DNA from: Anaerolineae bacterium
GTDB lineage: Bacteria; Chloroflexota; Anaerolineae; Aggregatilineales; Phototrophicaceae
Assembly (NCBI GenBank): GCA_022820665.1
Contig: JAJEFB010000032.1
Location: forward strand, 83,048 to 147,047
DNA: 64,000 bases
Direction of reading: 5' to 3'
Shown here piece after piece: positions 1 to 8,091 of the stretch. The translations under genes were made by a program, and so were the position numbers. Every line of letters starts with the position of its first letter. The first letter of the stretch is position 1. Below the pieces are notes generated by a model. It saw nothing but the letters and a program-made list of their open reading frames with translations. It did not search any database and was not told the DNA's origin.

Positions 1-2
1 GT

Positions 3-545
3 TTCCTCATCGCCTACGCGCTGGTTCACCTGAGCATGATGGCGGTGAGCTTTTACATCGTATTCGCCGATACAGCCTTTAACCTGGGCGGCGCGGATGT
101 CGGATTGCTGAATGCGGTTTTCATTGGCAGCCAAGCCGTGATGCGCCTGGCTTTTGGCTGGCTGGGCGATCGCTGGGGTCATAAACGAAATCTGATGCTA
201 TCGGCCGCCGCCATGGCGCTTGCGGCGTTTTTCGCTTTGGCCTCGGACAATGTCATCGGGCTGCTGCCCGCTTTCGTCTGTCTGGCATGCGCCATCGCCG
301 CCGATGGCGTGTCTCATTTCAATATCGTGCTGGAATTCGCGTCGCCAGCCGAGCAACCGACTTTCATCGGGCTGACCAACACCCTGATCGCCCCCGTCAC
401 ATTTGTGGGCCCGGTCTTGGGCGGATGGATTGCCGCCACCTTTAATATCGAGGCGCTATTTGTCATATCGCTAATTTGCGGTATCGTCGGCGCGGCTTTG
501 CTCCGATGGTGGGTACAGGAGCCAAGAACGGCGCAAAAGTTATAA
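3..545 (+). CDS. MFS transporter, C-terminal half (gene begins before the window)
   Basis: The reading frame is open to the left edge, so only the last ~180 residues are present. They form about six hydrophobic helices. Between two of them is GWLGDRWGHKRN, the second copy of the major facilitator motif A (GxLxDRxGxKR) normally found between TM8 and TM9. The protein ends in a short basic tail. Family knowledge says this is a secondary transporter of the inner membrane; the substrate cannot be read from this part. It lies 106 bp upstream of an alpha-L-fucosidase on the same strand, so sugar or oligosaccharide uptake is a reasonable inference. A structured repeat fills the gap. Confidence 0.85.
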   Translation, partial: FLIAYALVHLSMMAVSFYIVFADTAFNLGGADVGLLNAVFIGSQAVMRLAFGWLGDRWGHKRNLMLSAAAMALAAFFALASDNVIGLLPAFVCLACAIAADGVSHFNIVLEFASPAEQPTFIGLTNTLIAPVTFVGPVLGGWIAATFNIEALFVISLICGIVGAALLRWWVQEPRTAQKL

Positions 546-554
546 GCCAAAAGG

Positions 555-646
555 CAGCCGCTCGGCGGCAGCGAAAAGGTCTAGCCGCGCGCGCAAAATA
601 ACAAGCCTTCTCCTTGCGCCAGCAAGGGAGTTTGTTAAAAAAGGAG
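555..646 (+). repeat. Structured intergenic element, copy 1
   Basis: Begins with a CAGCCGCTCGGCGGCAGCG palindromic block, continues GAAAAGG and a GC-rich CGCGCGCGC run, then AAAATA and a hairpin. The outer arms are AACAA (600-604) and TTGTT (632-636); the inner arms are CCTTGC (612-617) and GCAAGG (622-627) around GCCA. It ends in TTAAAAAAGGAGG, which supplies the ribosome binding site of the fucosidase at 652. Other copies are at 9537, 20657 (minus), 24060, 39209 (minus) and 55031. Confidence 0.8.
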
Positions 647-651
647 GGAGC

Positions 652-2106
652 ATGAGCGAGACTTATCAAGCGAGTTGGGATTCGCTGACGCGGCATCAGA
701 CGCCGGATTGGTTCAGCGATGGCAAGTTCGGTTTATACGCGCATTGGGGGATTTACGCTGTGCCGGGTTTCGGCAACGAATGGTACGGCAAATGGATGTA
801 CGATCCCGCGCACGAGATTCATCGCGAGCACGTGAAACGCTTCGGCTCGCCGGCGCAATTCGGCTACAAGGATTTCATCCCGGAATTCAGCGCCGAACAC
901 TATGACCCCGACGAATGGGCGGAACTCTTCGCGGCCAGCGGCGCCGGCTACGCCGGTTTCTCCCTGGCGCACCATGACGGATTCGGCTTATGGGATAGCG
1001 ATGTCTATCGCTGGAATGTCGGGAAAATGGGTCCCAAGCGCGATCTCTACGGCGAGCTGGCGACGGCGCTGCGGGGGCGCGGCTTGCGCCTGGTGGCGCC
1101 CTTCCATATCGTGCGCGGCTTCAATTGGTTTCTGGCCGGATGGAACCAGTGGGACCAGAGCTATAACGCGGAGGCAATTGAGCGCGGCATGGCGGAAGGC
1201 TGGGACCTCTTCGATCCGGCATACGCCGATTTCTACTGGGTGCAGCAGACCAGCCAATTCGCCGATTTCTTCGAGCAGTGGCAGCTCAAGGTGCGCGAGG
1301 TCATCGACAAATATCAGCCGGACTTGATGTGGTTCGACGGCGGAAAGTTCCGCGAGGACGGCATCGAATCAACGGCGCTGGAAATCCTGGCGCATTATCT
1401 CAACCAAAGCCTGCGTTGGAACAAAGAAGTGCTGGTGCTGAATAAATTGCCGGTCAGCATGCAATACAATTTCCATCCCGATTTCGGCGTGATCAATTTC
1501 GAAAAAGGGCGGGATCGTCCGGCGAACTACGAGCGGCCCTGGAACGACGATATGCGCATCGGCGATCAGTCCTGGGGCTGGGTGGAAAACCAGGTCTATG
1601 CCGACGGACATACGCTTCTGAGCAAGCTGATCGACTGCACGGCGCGCGGCGGCACTATGATGCTGTCGCTCTCGCCCAAGGCGGACGGCAGCATTCCGCA
1701 GGGTCAAAGGCAGCCGCTGCTGGAAATGGGCGTCTGGTTGCAATTGAATGGCGAGGCGATCTACAGCACCATACCTTGGACGACACATGCCGAAGGCGAG
1801 ACGGAAAAGCTATTTGAGTACCTCCGCAATCACCGATTCTGGACCTATGACAAGTGCAACGCCGACGACCGTCGTTATACACAATCCAAAGATGGAAAAA
1901 CTGTATACGCGATGACATTGGGCATACCGCGGCGATCTGTAACATTTGAGGCGCTGAACGATGATGTGGCGATCGAATCCGTATCGATGCTGGAATCCGA
2001 CCAACCGGCGACCTGGACACAATCCGCGGAGGGACTGACGATTGACACTTCGAGGAGCGAATTCATGACAGATTTGGCGGCGGCATGGAAGGTGAATTTA
2101 AGTTGA
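652..2106 (+). CDS. alpha-L-fucosidase (GH29)
   Basis: A 484-residue glycoside hydrolase family 29 enzyme that releases terminal L-fucose with retention of configuration. Near the N terminus are FGLYAHWGIYAVPGFGNEWY, matching the family HWG substrate-binding segment, and AHHDGFGLWDS. The nucleophile is expected to be Asp229 in LMWFDGG. No signal peptide is visible, so a cytoplasmic enzyme acting on imported oligosaccharides is likely. The start is set by AAGGAGG just upstream, which is the tail of a repeat element. It overlaps the phosphotransferase gene by 22 bp, so the two are co-transcribed. It is more similar to the gene at 8092 than to that at 9635 (shared GNEWY and FGYKDFIP segments). 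Confidence 0.93.
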   Translation: MSETYQASWDSLTRHQTPDWFSDGKFGLYAHWGIYAVPGFGNEWYGKWMYDPAHEIHREHVKRFGSPAQFGYKDFIPEFSAEHYDPDEWAELFAASGAGYAGFSLAHHDGFGLWDSDVYRWNVGKMGPKRDLYGELATALRGRGLRLVAPFHIVRGFNWFLAGWNQWDQSYNAEAIERGMAEGWDLFDPAYADFYWVQQTSQFADFFEQWQLKVREVIDKYQPDLMWFDGGKFREDGIESTALEILAHYLNQSLRWNKEVLVLNKLPVSMQYNFHPDFGVINFEKGRDRPANYERPWNDDMRIGDQSWGWVENQVYADGHTLLSKLIDCTARGGTMMLSLSPKADGSIPQGQRQPLLEMGVWLQLNGEAIYSTIPWTTHAEGETEKLFEYLRNHRFWTYDKCNADDRRYTQSKDGKTVYAMTLGIPRRSVTFEALNDDVAIESVSMLESDQPATWTQSAEGLTIDTSRSEFMTDLAAAWKVNLS

Positions 2107-3041
2107 CGACATCAGGTTCGGGCTTATCAAAGAAATCGATCCTTGCGGTATTGGACGCGCTTGGCCACGCCGGCGCTTCCTACGGCGTCGAGCCGCTGCC
2201 TGGCAGCTATTCCAATTTCACGCAAAGGATTTGTATTGAGCAAGAAGGCGCCGAGCCGCGGAAGATCGTCGCGCGCCGTTATAACCCCGAAAACTATGAA
2301 GAGGAGCATGACAAGCCGGCCTGCGAATTTCAGGCGCTGCGCTTGCTGTACGAGCATGGCATTCCCGCCCCGCCGCCCCTGCTGCTCGATAGGGATGGCA
2401 GCCTCTTGGGCTTGCCCGGCATCGTGACCGAGTTCCTGCCAGGCAGCCAGATCGAGCCGCCGACCGAAGCGCCGCGCTGGGGCCAAATGGCGGCGGCCAA
2501 CGCGCGCATGCTGGCGCGAATTCATCAAACGCCTTTCAGCGACGCCGACAAGTCTTTCATGATGAACGACGATGTGGAAGTCGCCTGGTTCATAAAAAGT
2601 GGCGTGATTCCGGATTACATGCGGGAGGATCCCGACGGCGAGATGATTTGGCATCTGGTCGAAGAGCATTGGCATCAGCGCCAGTTGACTACGCCGCGCT
2701 TTCAGCACACAGATTATTGGTCGGGGAATATCTTGTGGCTGGGCGACGAGATCTCAGCTGTGGTGGATTGGGAAGAAGCCGGCTACGGCGACCCGGCTTG
2801 CGATGTCGCTTACGCGCGCATGGAGTATTTCCTGGAAGGACTGCCAGAGGCGGCGGAAATATTCTTGAAGGTATATCAGGCGGAGACAGGCTGGCAACTG
2901 CCCAATCTGCCGATCAGCGAACTGGCGGCCTGCGTCCGACCCATGACTGATCCGGGGGGTTGGTTCACGCGGTCCCACATGGAAGAGCGCTATCGCCAGT
3001 TCATCGCCGATGCCAAGCGAGCGTTGCTGGGGAGCGGCTAA
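2085..3041 (+). CDS. aminoglycoside phosphotransferase-family kinase
   Basis: A 318-residue APH/choline kinase fold protein. The catalytic segment HTDYWSGNILW carries His208 and Asp210, and the metal-binding VVDWEEAGYGDPACDVA segment follows, both as in the APH family. The N-terminal lobe has the hydrophobic pattern expected for ATP binding but is less conserved. The family phosphorylates aminoglycosides, homoserine, sugars or choline; the substrate cannot be predicted from sequence. The gene starts inside the end of the fucosidase, so a small-molecule or sugar kinase role linked to that operon is likelier than antibiotic resistance. Its stop overlaps the convergent sulfatase by 4 bp. Confidence 0.82.
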   Translation: MEGEFKLTTSGSGLSKKSILAVLDALGHAGASYGVEPLPGSYSNFTQRICIEQEGAEPRKIVARRYNPENYEEEHDKPACEFQALRLLYEHGIPAPPPLLLDRDGSLLGLPGIVTEFLPGSQIEPPTEAPRWGQMAAANARMLARIHQTPFSDADKSFMMNDDVEVAWFIKSGVIPDYMREDPDGEMIWHLVEEHWHQRQLTTPRFQHTDYWSGNILWLGDEISAVVDWEEAGYGDPACDVAYARMEYFLEGLPEAAEIFLKVYQAETGWQLPNLPISELAACVRPMTDPGGWFTRSHMEERYRQFIADAKRALLGSG

Positions 3042-4459
3042 TCCACATCTAGGTGATAGCGCTCGTCGCCGACTTCGGCTTGCAGGCGGTGCATTTCATC
3101 CTTGAGTTCGACGACCAGTTCCGCGTAAGCCGGATCGTCAACCACGTTGTTCAGTTCGCAGGGATCCTGCTCCAGGTCAAAGAGTTCCCATTCCGGCTCG
3201 TAACTCTCGTCGATAGCGCCGGTTTGCCCCAGCGCATCGGCATAATAATAGATCAGCTTGTAGCGATGTGTGCGGATGCCGTAATGCGCGTAAACATTGT
3301 GATGCGTCTTGTGCATCCAATAGCGATAGTACATCGATTGCCGCCAATCGCCCGGCGTCTGGCCGGTCAACATGGGCGCGAAGCTGCGACCCTGGTAATG
3401 ATCGGGGGCGGGCAATCTCGCCAGTTCGAGATAGGTGGGCGCGAAATCAACATTGAGGATCATGTCCCCGTTGGCGCTGCCCGCTTCGATCAGGCGCGGA
3501 TAGCGCATGATGTAAGGCATCTTTAACGATTCCTCGTACATGAAGCGCTTGTCGTACCAGCCGTGGTCGCCCAGGAAAAAGCCTTGATCCGAGGTGTAGA
3601 CGACGACCGTGTTCTCCGTCAGCCCCTCGGCGTCCAGGTAATCCAGCAGGCGGCCGACATTGTCGTCAATGCTGGCGACGACGCGCAAATAATCTTTGAT
3701 ATAGCGCTGATAAGCCCACTTGCGCAATTCCATCTCCGGCAAGTCATGGGGGATCTCGGTTTTGGTATCGAGCGGGACCATGTGGACGCCCATGCGCATT
3801 TCGGCGGCTTCCGCAGCCGAGGCGCGATTGCTGTAGTCGTCATATAGCGTATCCGGTTCGGGCACGTCTTCGTTGAGGAACATGTGGGCGTGTTTATCAT
3901 CCGGTTCCCAGTGCCGGTGCGGCGCCTTGTGATGGCACATCACGAAGAAGGGTCGCTCGCGATCGCGATCTTGCAAGAAGTCAAGCGTCATATCAGTGAT
4001 GAGATCAGTCACGTAACCGTGCACGTGCCGCCGTTCCGATCCAGCTTCGGTTTTGAAGATGAAGGTCGGATTGTGATAAAGTCCCTGCCCGGGCAGCACC
4101 GCCCAATCGTCGAATCCAGTCGGTTCATGCGCGGGACCCTGCCCCAGGTGCCATTTGCCAAACATGCCGGTCTGGTAGCCGCTGGCGCGCAAGTCTTTGA
4201 CGAAGGTCGGCAGCCTGTTGTCCATATGCGTGTCCAGCGTAGTCACTTCGTTGATGTGATTGTAGGTACCGGTCAAGATGGCGGCGCGGCTGGGGGTACA
4301 AATGGAATTGGTGCAGAAGCAATTATCGAAGCGCATGCCTTCGTCCGCAATGCGATCGAGATTGGGCGTCTGATTGATGCGGCTGCCATAGCAGGTCATG
4401 GCGTGCGAGGCATGGTCGTCGGACATGATATACAGGATATTGGGGCGCTGGTCGGGCAT
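3038..4459 (-). CDS. sulfatase, S1 family, Cys-type
   Basis: A 473-residue arylsulfatase-fold hydrolase. MPDQRPNILYIMSDD opens with the metal-binding DD pair. CTPSR at Cys54 is the C-x-P-S-R motif whose cysteine is converted to formylglycine by a maturase. Downstream are HKAPHRHW, YTSDQGFFLGDHGWYDK and a C-terminal region typical of polysaccharide sulfatases. Upstream in-frame codons exist, but MPDQ matches the family start and has AAAGGA 11 bp before it. No signal peptide is seen. Position beside fucosidases suggests removal of sulfate from fucose-containing glycans; the actual substrate is inference. Confidence 0.92.
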   Translation of the reverse strand: MPDQRPNILYIMSDDHASHAMTCYGSRINQTPNLDRIADEGMRFDNCFCTNSICTPSRAAILTGTYNHINEVTTLDTHMDNRLPTFVKDLRASGYQTGMFGKWHLGQGPAHEPTGFDDWAVLPGQGLYHNPTFIFKTEAGSERRHVHGYVTDLITDMTLDFLQDRDRERPFFVMCHHKAPHRHWEPDDKHAHMFLNEDVPEPDTLYDDYSNRASAAEAAEMRMGVHMVPLDTKTEIPHDLPEMELRKWAYQRYIKDYLRVVASIDDNVGRLLDYLDAEGLTENTVVVYTSDQGFFLGDHGWYDKRFMYEESLKMPYIMRYPRLIEAGSANGDMILNVDFAPTYLELARLPAPDHYQGRSFAPMLTGQTPGDWRQSMYYRYWMHKTHHNVYAHYGIRTHRYKLIYYYADALGQTGAIDESYEPEWELFDLEQDPCELNNVVDDPAYAELVVELKDEMHRLQAEVGDERYHLDVD

Positions 4460-4512
4460 GGGAAAGGGTTTCCTTTTTGGATTGGTCACCGAGTACAAGC
4501 AAGTGTACAAAG

Positions 4513-4537
4513 AAAAAAGGATTGCTCCAAGCAATCC
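4513..4537 (-). terminator. Rho-independent terminator of the 4583-4900 gene
   Basis: On the minus strand GGATTGCT and AGCAATCC form an 8-bp stem around a 3-nt loop, followed directly by six T residues. It lies 46 bp past the stop of the small coiled-coil gene and upstream of the sulfatase, so it separates the two transcripts. Confidence 0.85.
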
Positions 4538-4582
4538 ATCACTTTCTTTGGCTGTCGATCTACAGGGTTTTGGTTTGGTTGG

Positions 4583-4900
4583 CTAGAGTTGAATTAAACC
4601 GACACCAACCGCGCCGACATAGGCGTTGATGGCTGCGATAAACATGGATAGCAGGACAGCAACGATCGTGCCGATGGTCATAATACGAGTTCGGAACTCG
4701 CGCTGTTTTTGAATTTCGTCTCGAATGTCCTGGGTTTGATCATCTATTTTATCCGAAATCTCTTTAACCATTCCGGTAAATTCTTTGAGCAAGGCGGCAT
4801 TCTCCGCCCGTACGAAGTCCTTCGTAGCGAGGGCGTCTAATTTGCCTTTTAATTCGCCGATCTCTCCGGCTTGTTTGGTAAGTTGCTCTTGCACATCCAC
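4583..4900 (-). CDS. small coiled-coil protein with one C-terminal membrane segment
   Basis: A 105-residue protein I do not recognise. The first ~70 residues are charged with heptad-like spacing (LTKQAGEIGELKGKLDAL, then MVKEISDKIDDQTQDIRDEI), suggesting a coiled coil. The last ~30 (IMTIGTIVAVLLSMFIAAINAYVG) are one membrane span. Small proteins of this layout exist in several bacteria without a firm function. It has its own consensus promoter (TTGACA and TATAAT) and its own terminator, so it is an independent, probably well-expressed transcript, which supports it as a real gene. Confidence 0.75.
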   Translation of the reverse strand: MDVQEQLTKQAGEIGELKGKLDALATKDFVRAENAALLKEFTGMVKEISDKIDDQTQDIRDEIQKQREFRTRIMTIGTIVAVLLSMFIAAINAYVGAVGVGLIQL

Positions 4901-4952
4901 GATGTCAGCTTCTTTCTAGCGGTTAGCGCGCTTGTCAATGAACTTCAATTAT

Positions 4953-4980
4953 ATTATAGCAAGCAGACAAATTCTGTCAA
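4953..4980 (-). promoter_or_regulatory. Consensus sigma-70 type promoter for the small coiled-coil gene
   Basis: Read on the minus strand: TTGACA, a 16-bp spacer, then TATAAT preceded by TGC (extended -10). Transcription would start near 4946, leaving a leader of about 45 nt before the ATG at 4900. Both hexamers are perfect, which is rare in this window. Confidence 0.8.
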
Positions 4981-4988
4981 ACCGTTTA

Positions 4989-6035
4989 TTAACGCGAAAT
5001 ATACGGATGATCCGCCGCCAGAAGACCCTCTTGCTTCAGCAGATCCCAGAAGGCGCTCGGCACTTCAACGGACATGGCGTCGACGTTCGTCTTGACCCGA
5101 TGGGACCTGCTGGTGCTGAGCGCCAGCGCGACGATGCCCGGGTGCGATTTCCCGAATTGAATGCAAACTTCCGCGGGTACCTGGCCGTGCTGCTCGCAGA
5201 GCGCGAAGAACTTCTCGCGCCAGGCGAATTTCTCTTGGTCGGCTGGATTCCCCGGATCAAGTTTGACGTAATTGAAGAATTCGCCGCCGGTCAGGAAGCC
5301 GGCGTTGAATACCGCCGAATTGATGATGGCGACGCCCTTCTGGCGCAGTGAATCCATGAATGCCAGCAGATCGGCAGGATGCGAATAGAGCGTGTAGCTG
5401 TTGGCGAACATCACCCAATCGAGTTCGACCTGGGCGTCAATCTCGGCGATGGACTTCCAGTTCTTGGCGCCGACGCCGATGCCCGCCGCTTTGCCACCCG
5501 CCTTGAGTTCATTGAGCGCGCTATAAGCGCCCAGGATGTCATCGAATCGGCGCTTACGATCGTCGGGGGAGGTCGCGGCATCGAGGTACTCGTCGGGATC
5601 GTGCACCGATACCAGTTGCGTCTGGTACTCGCCTCCCAGCAACTCCAGACCTTGCTCGAAGCACTTGAGAATGCCGTCGTAGCTGATGTCCTGCACGGCG
5701 TCGTGTTCAAGGCCGAACCAGGCGCCGGGCTCGAAGGTGGGCTCGGGGGTCCGCAGCGGAGCGCGCAGCCAAGCCAGCTTGTTGCTGATGATGACATCGC
5801 CGGGCGGGATGCCCAGGTCGCGCAGGCAATCCCCCATCACTTCCAGCGCCAGTCCCGCGCCGTACTTGCCGGCGGAATCGATCACCACCGGTTTGGGCAA
5901 GCGCTCGAAGATAGCGCGCATGGTGGCGAGTTTGGATTCGTAAGAGAATTCGCGAAAGAGATTGCCAAGCGCCGTCGAGCCGAAGACCACGGACGGCGTC
6001 GTCAATCCGGTTCTGCCAAATGGAACATGTTGCAT
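4989..6035 (-). CDS. aldo/keto reductase, L-fucose dehydrogenase-like
   Basis: A 348-residue (beta/alpha)8 NAD(P)-dependent oxidoreductase. The catalytic tetrad is visible as Asp53 and Tyr58 (IDSAGKYGAG), Lys86 (ISNKLAW) and His145 (SVHDPDEY). The overall pattern (FGRTGLTTPSVVFGSTALGN near the N terminus, HDPDEY, FANSYTLYSHPADLL) matches the D-threo-aldose/L-fucose dehydrogenase branch, which oxidises L-fucose to the fuconolactone. The start ATG is preceded by GGAGAGGAG at good spacing. Neighbouring fucosidases and sulfatase make L-fucose the likely substrate; the nucleotide preference is not evident. Confidence 0.85.
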   Translation of the reverse strand: MQHVPFGRTGLTTPSVVFGSTALGNLFREFSYESKLATMRAIFERLPKPVVIDSAGKYGAGLALEVMGDCLRDLGIPPGDVIISNKLAWLRAPLRTPEPTFEPGAWFGLEHDAVQDISYDGILKCFEQGLELLGGEYQTQLVSVHDPDEYLDAATSPDDRKRRFDDILGAYSALNELKAGGKAAGIGVGAKNWKSIAEIDAQVELDWVMFANSYTLYSHPADLLAFMDSLRQKGVAIINSAVFNAGFLTGGEFFNYVKLDPGNPADQEKFAWREKFFALCEQHGQVPAEVCIQFGKSHPGIVALALSTSRSHRVKTNVDAMSVEVPSAFWDLLKQEGLLAADHPYISR

Positions 6036-6101
6036 GATTTTTCTCCTCTCCTCTACTCGATATCCAACTTTTCCTAGGACAGCCGAGTTAAGTCTCTGGG
6101 T

Positions 6102-7937
6102 CTAGTCTAGTCGCAGCGTAGGCACACGCAAGGTCGCCATACCGGATATGTAACGGCCGTCCGGGGCGGTGACCTCCAGGGAAAAGTCATAACGAGTTCC
6201 GTCGGCCGGAACATCGGCGCAAATGGTAATGATATATTGTGTACGGAATAGATGCGCCAGGTTCTGGAATATGGTGAGCAACTGCTCCGGCAGCGGCGAG
6301 TCGTAGAATTCGGCGTTCGTTTCCGCCGAAACCACTTCCAGGAAGCGGCGGTCAATCGACCACCCCAAGCCAACCGTGTGTACAGGCACACCGTTGACGG
6401 TTGCAGCCTTTATGCTTTCATCCCGATTGCGGGCGCTGACATCCCCGAATTCGCCGCCGTCGCTCAATATCACGACCGCGCGGTGTGGCAAAGGCGCGCG
6501 TTTGGCGATCTCGGTGCCGAGGTAGGTCGCGTCGTAGAGCGCGGTTTGCCCGCCATATGCCAGGCTGTCGATGGCTCGTAGAAGCAGATCCCGGTCCGTT
6601 GTGTAATCTACTACCAGCGAGACCGTCGTACTGAAGGTGACGATGGCCACTGGATCATTCGACCGCAGGGACTTGACATATTGCGCGGCTGCTCGTTTAG
6701 CTTGTCGCAAGGGACGATCAGCCATGCTGCTGCTGGTGTCGATCACCAAGACACTGGCAAATGCCAAATCGTCGTCTGTGACGTTCTCGACGCGCGTCAC
6801 ATTGGCCAAACCGGCCAGATCGCCGCCGATCGAGAAGTTGCCGACATCCAGACCCGAAATGAGTTGACCGCTGGCGTCGAGAACGCTGGTGTAAATTGAA
6901 ACCCGTGACAGATCGGTTGAGTCTACACCAATAACATCAAGCGAAATTGCAGCCATGCCTTTCGAAGTGACACGGCCCGGCGTGTCCCTCTCCAATGTAG
7001 GGTGTGGCGTTGACGATTCAGAGCAGGACCGAAGCACGGGCGCGTCGGCGCCGTGTGGCGAAGGCGTTTGGGTGTCGGTTGGCACGAGGGTGGAGGTTAC
7101 GGTTGGCCCGGTGGATGTAGGAGCCAAAGTCCAAGTAAGCCGTGGCGTCGCTATTCGCCTCGCCACTACCGTCCGATTCAAGGTGAGCCACGGGGTATTC
7201 GTAATTCGAAAATGCTTTCGAGCACTCATGTTCTCAGATATGCGCTTCACCCTATTCGACGGGATAGCAAAACCAAGATTGTTGGAACTTCGACGTATCA
7301 AAGTGTTAATGCCCACCACTTCCCCACTTAGATTAAACAGTGGACCACCACTATTGCCTGGATTTATCGCCGCGTCTGTCTGAATCATATCCTGCATCAC
7401 TGTACCATCGCCGAGTTCCAAGTCGCGATGCAGCGCGCTGATTATACCTATGGTCAAGGCCCCCTCCAGCCCATAGGGATTGCCTATCGCCAGAGCCCAC
7501 TGCCCTACCGCAAGCGCGTCGGAATCGCCGAAAGTAACAGGTCTAAGGAAATTCGTACTTACATGGACTTTGATGACCGCGATGTCCTCAAACGGATCGA
7601 AGCCTACCATTTCAGCTGTGGCTTTCGATCCATCATGGAATACAACAGTAATATTGCGAGCGTCTTCAACCACATGGGCATTGGTCACGATATGCCCGAG
7701 CTTGTCGACGACAAATCCGGTCCCGCTAGCGTCGTCAAACAGACCGATTTCGATTTCAATCGACACGACCGAAGGGCTGACTCTGCGATAGATCGCGGCG
7801 TAATCAGCGCCGGAACCCGGTGTGTTGTCATCAGCCCGCGCCTTCCAGCCGGGTTGCGCCCCGAATTGAGCTAACGCGAACAGCAGGCAAGCCAGCAGGA
7901 GGCAAATCCCATATTGGCGGGGAGGGCTCACGCTCAT
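6102..7937 (-). CDS. HtrA/Deg-type serine protease fused to a von Willebrand factor A domain
   Basis: A 611-residue exported protein. Residues 1-35 are a signal peptide ending near KARA. Residues ~45-235 are a trypsin-like protease with the full triad: His88 (TNAHVV), Asp118 (FEDIAVIKV), Ser196 (GNSGGPL). A Thr/Pro-rich linker (~245-320) follows where PDZ domains usually sit. Residues ~330-600 hold a beta stretch and a VWA domain with an intact MIDAS motif DTSSSM (Asp400, Ser402, Ser404) plus LSDGGE. VWA domains bind ligands through a metal ion. Replacing PDZ by VWA suggests targeting of the protease to a surface ligand; that is inference. It lies between fucose genes but shows no operon overlap. 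Confidence 0.85.
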   Translation of the reverse strand: MSVSPPRQYGICLLLACLLFALAQFGAQPGWKARADDNTPGSGADYAAIYRRVSPSVVSIEIEIGLFDDASGTGFVVDKLGHIVTNAHVVEDARNITVVFHDGSKATAEMVGFDPFEDIAVIKVHVSTNFLRPVTFGDSDALAVGQWALAIGNPYGLEGALTIGIISALHRDLELGDGTVMQDMIQTDAAINPGNSGGPLFNLSGEVVGINTLIRRSSNNLGFAIPSNRVKRISENMSARKHFRITNTPWLTLNRTVVARRIATPRLTWTLAPTSTGPTVTSTLVPTDTQTPSPHGADAPVLRSCSESSTPHPTLERDTPGRVTSKGMAAISLDVIGVDSTDLSRVSIYTSVLDASGQLISGLDVGNFSIGGDLAGLANVTRVENVTDDDLAFASVLVIDTSSSMADRPLRQAKRAAAQYVKSLRSNDPVAIVTFSTTVSLVVDYTTDRDLLLRAIDSLAYGGQTALYDATYLGTEIAKRAPLPHRAVVILSDGGEFGDVSARNRDESIKAATVNGVPVHTVGLGWSIDRRFLEVVSAETNAEFYDSPLPEQLLTIFQNLAHLFRTQYIITICADVPADGTRYDFSLEVTAPDGRYISGMATLRVPTLRLD

Positions 7938-8091
7938 TTCATATTTACTTTCACCGAGCTTTCACTTGCTTAACAGGCATGATTCGCTAAACTAGGCTTT
8001 CCTGCAATGCTATTCCTAGCGAAACAAGGCAAGTATATTTCATGCGATAGCTGGAAACAATGTAGCCGGTGAAATTGGAGAGCGAAAGCAT

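Noticed and set aside
2085..3041. Aminoglycoside resistance call for the APH-fold gene
   Set aside because: The catalytic motif is shared by many small-molecule kinases, and the overlap with a fucosidase gene argues for a metabolic role.
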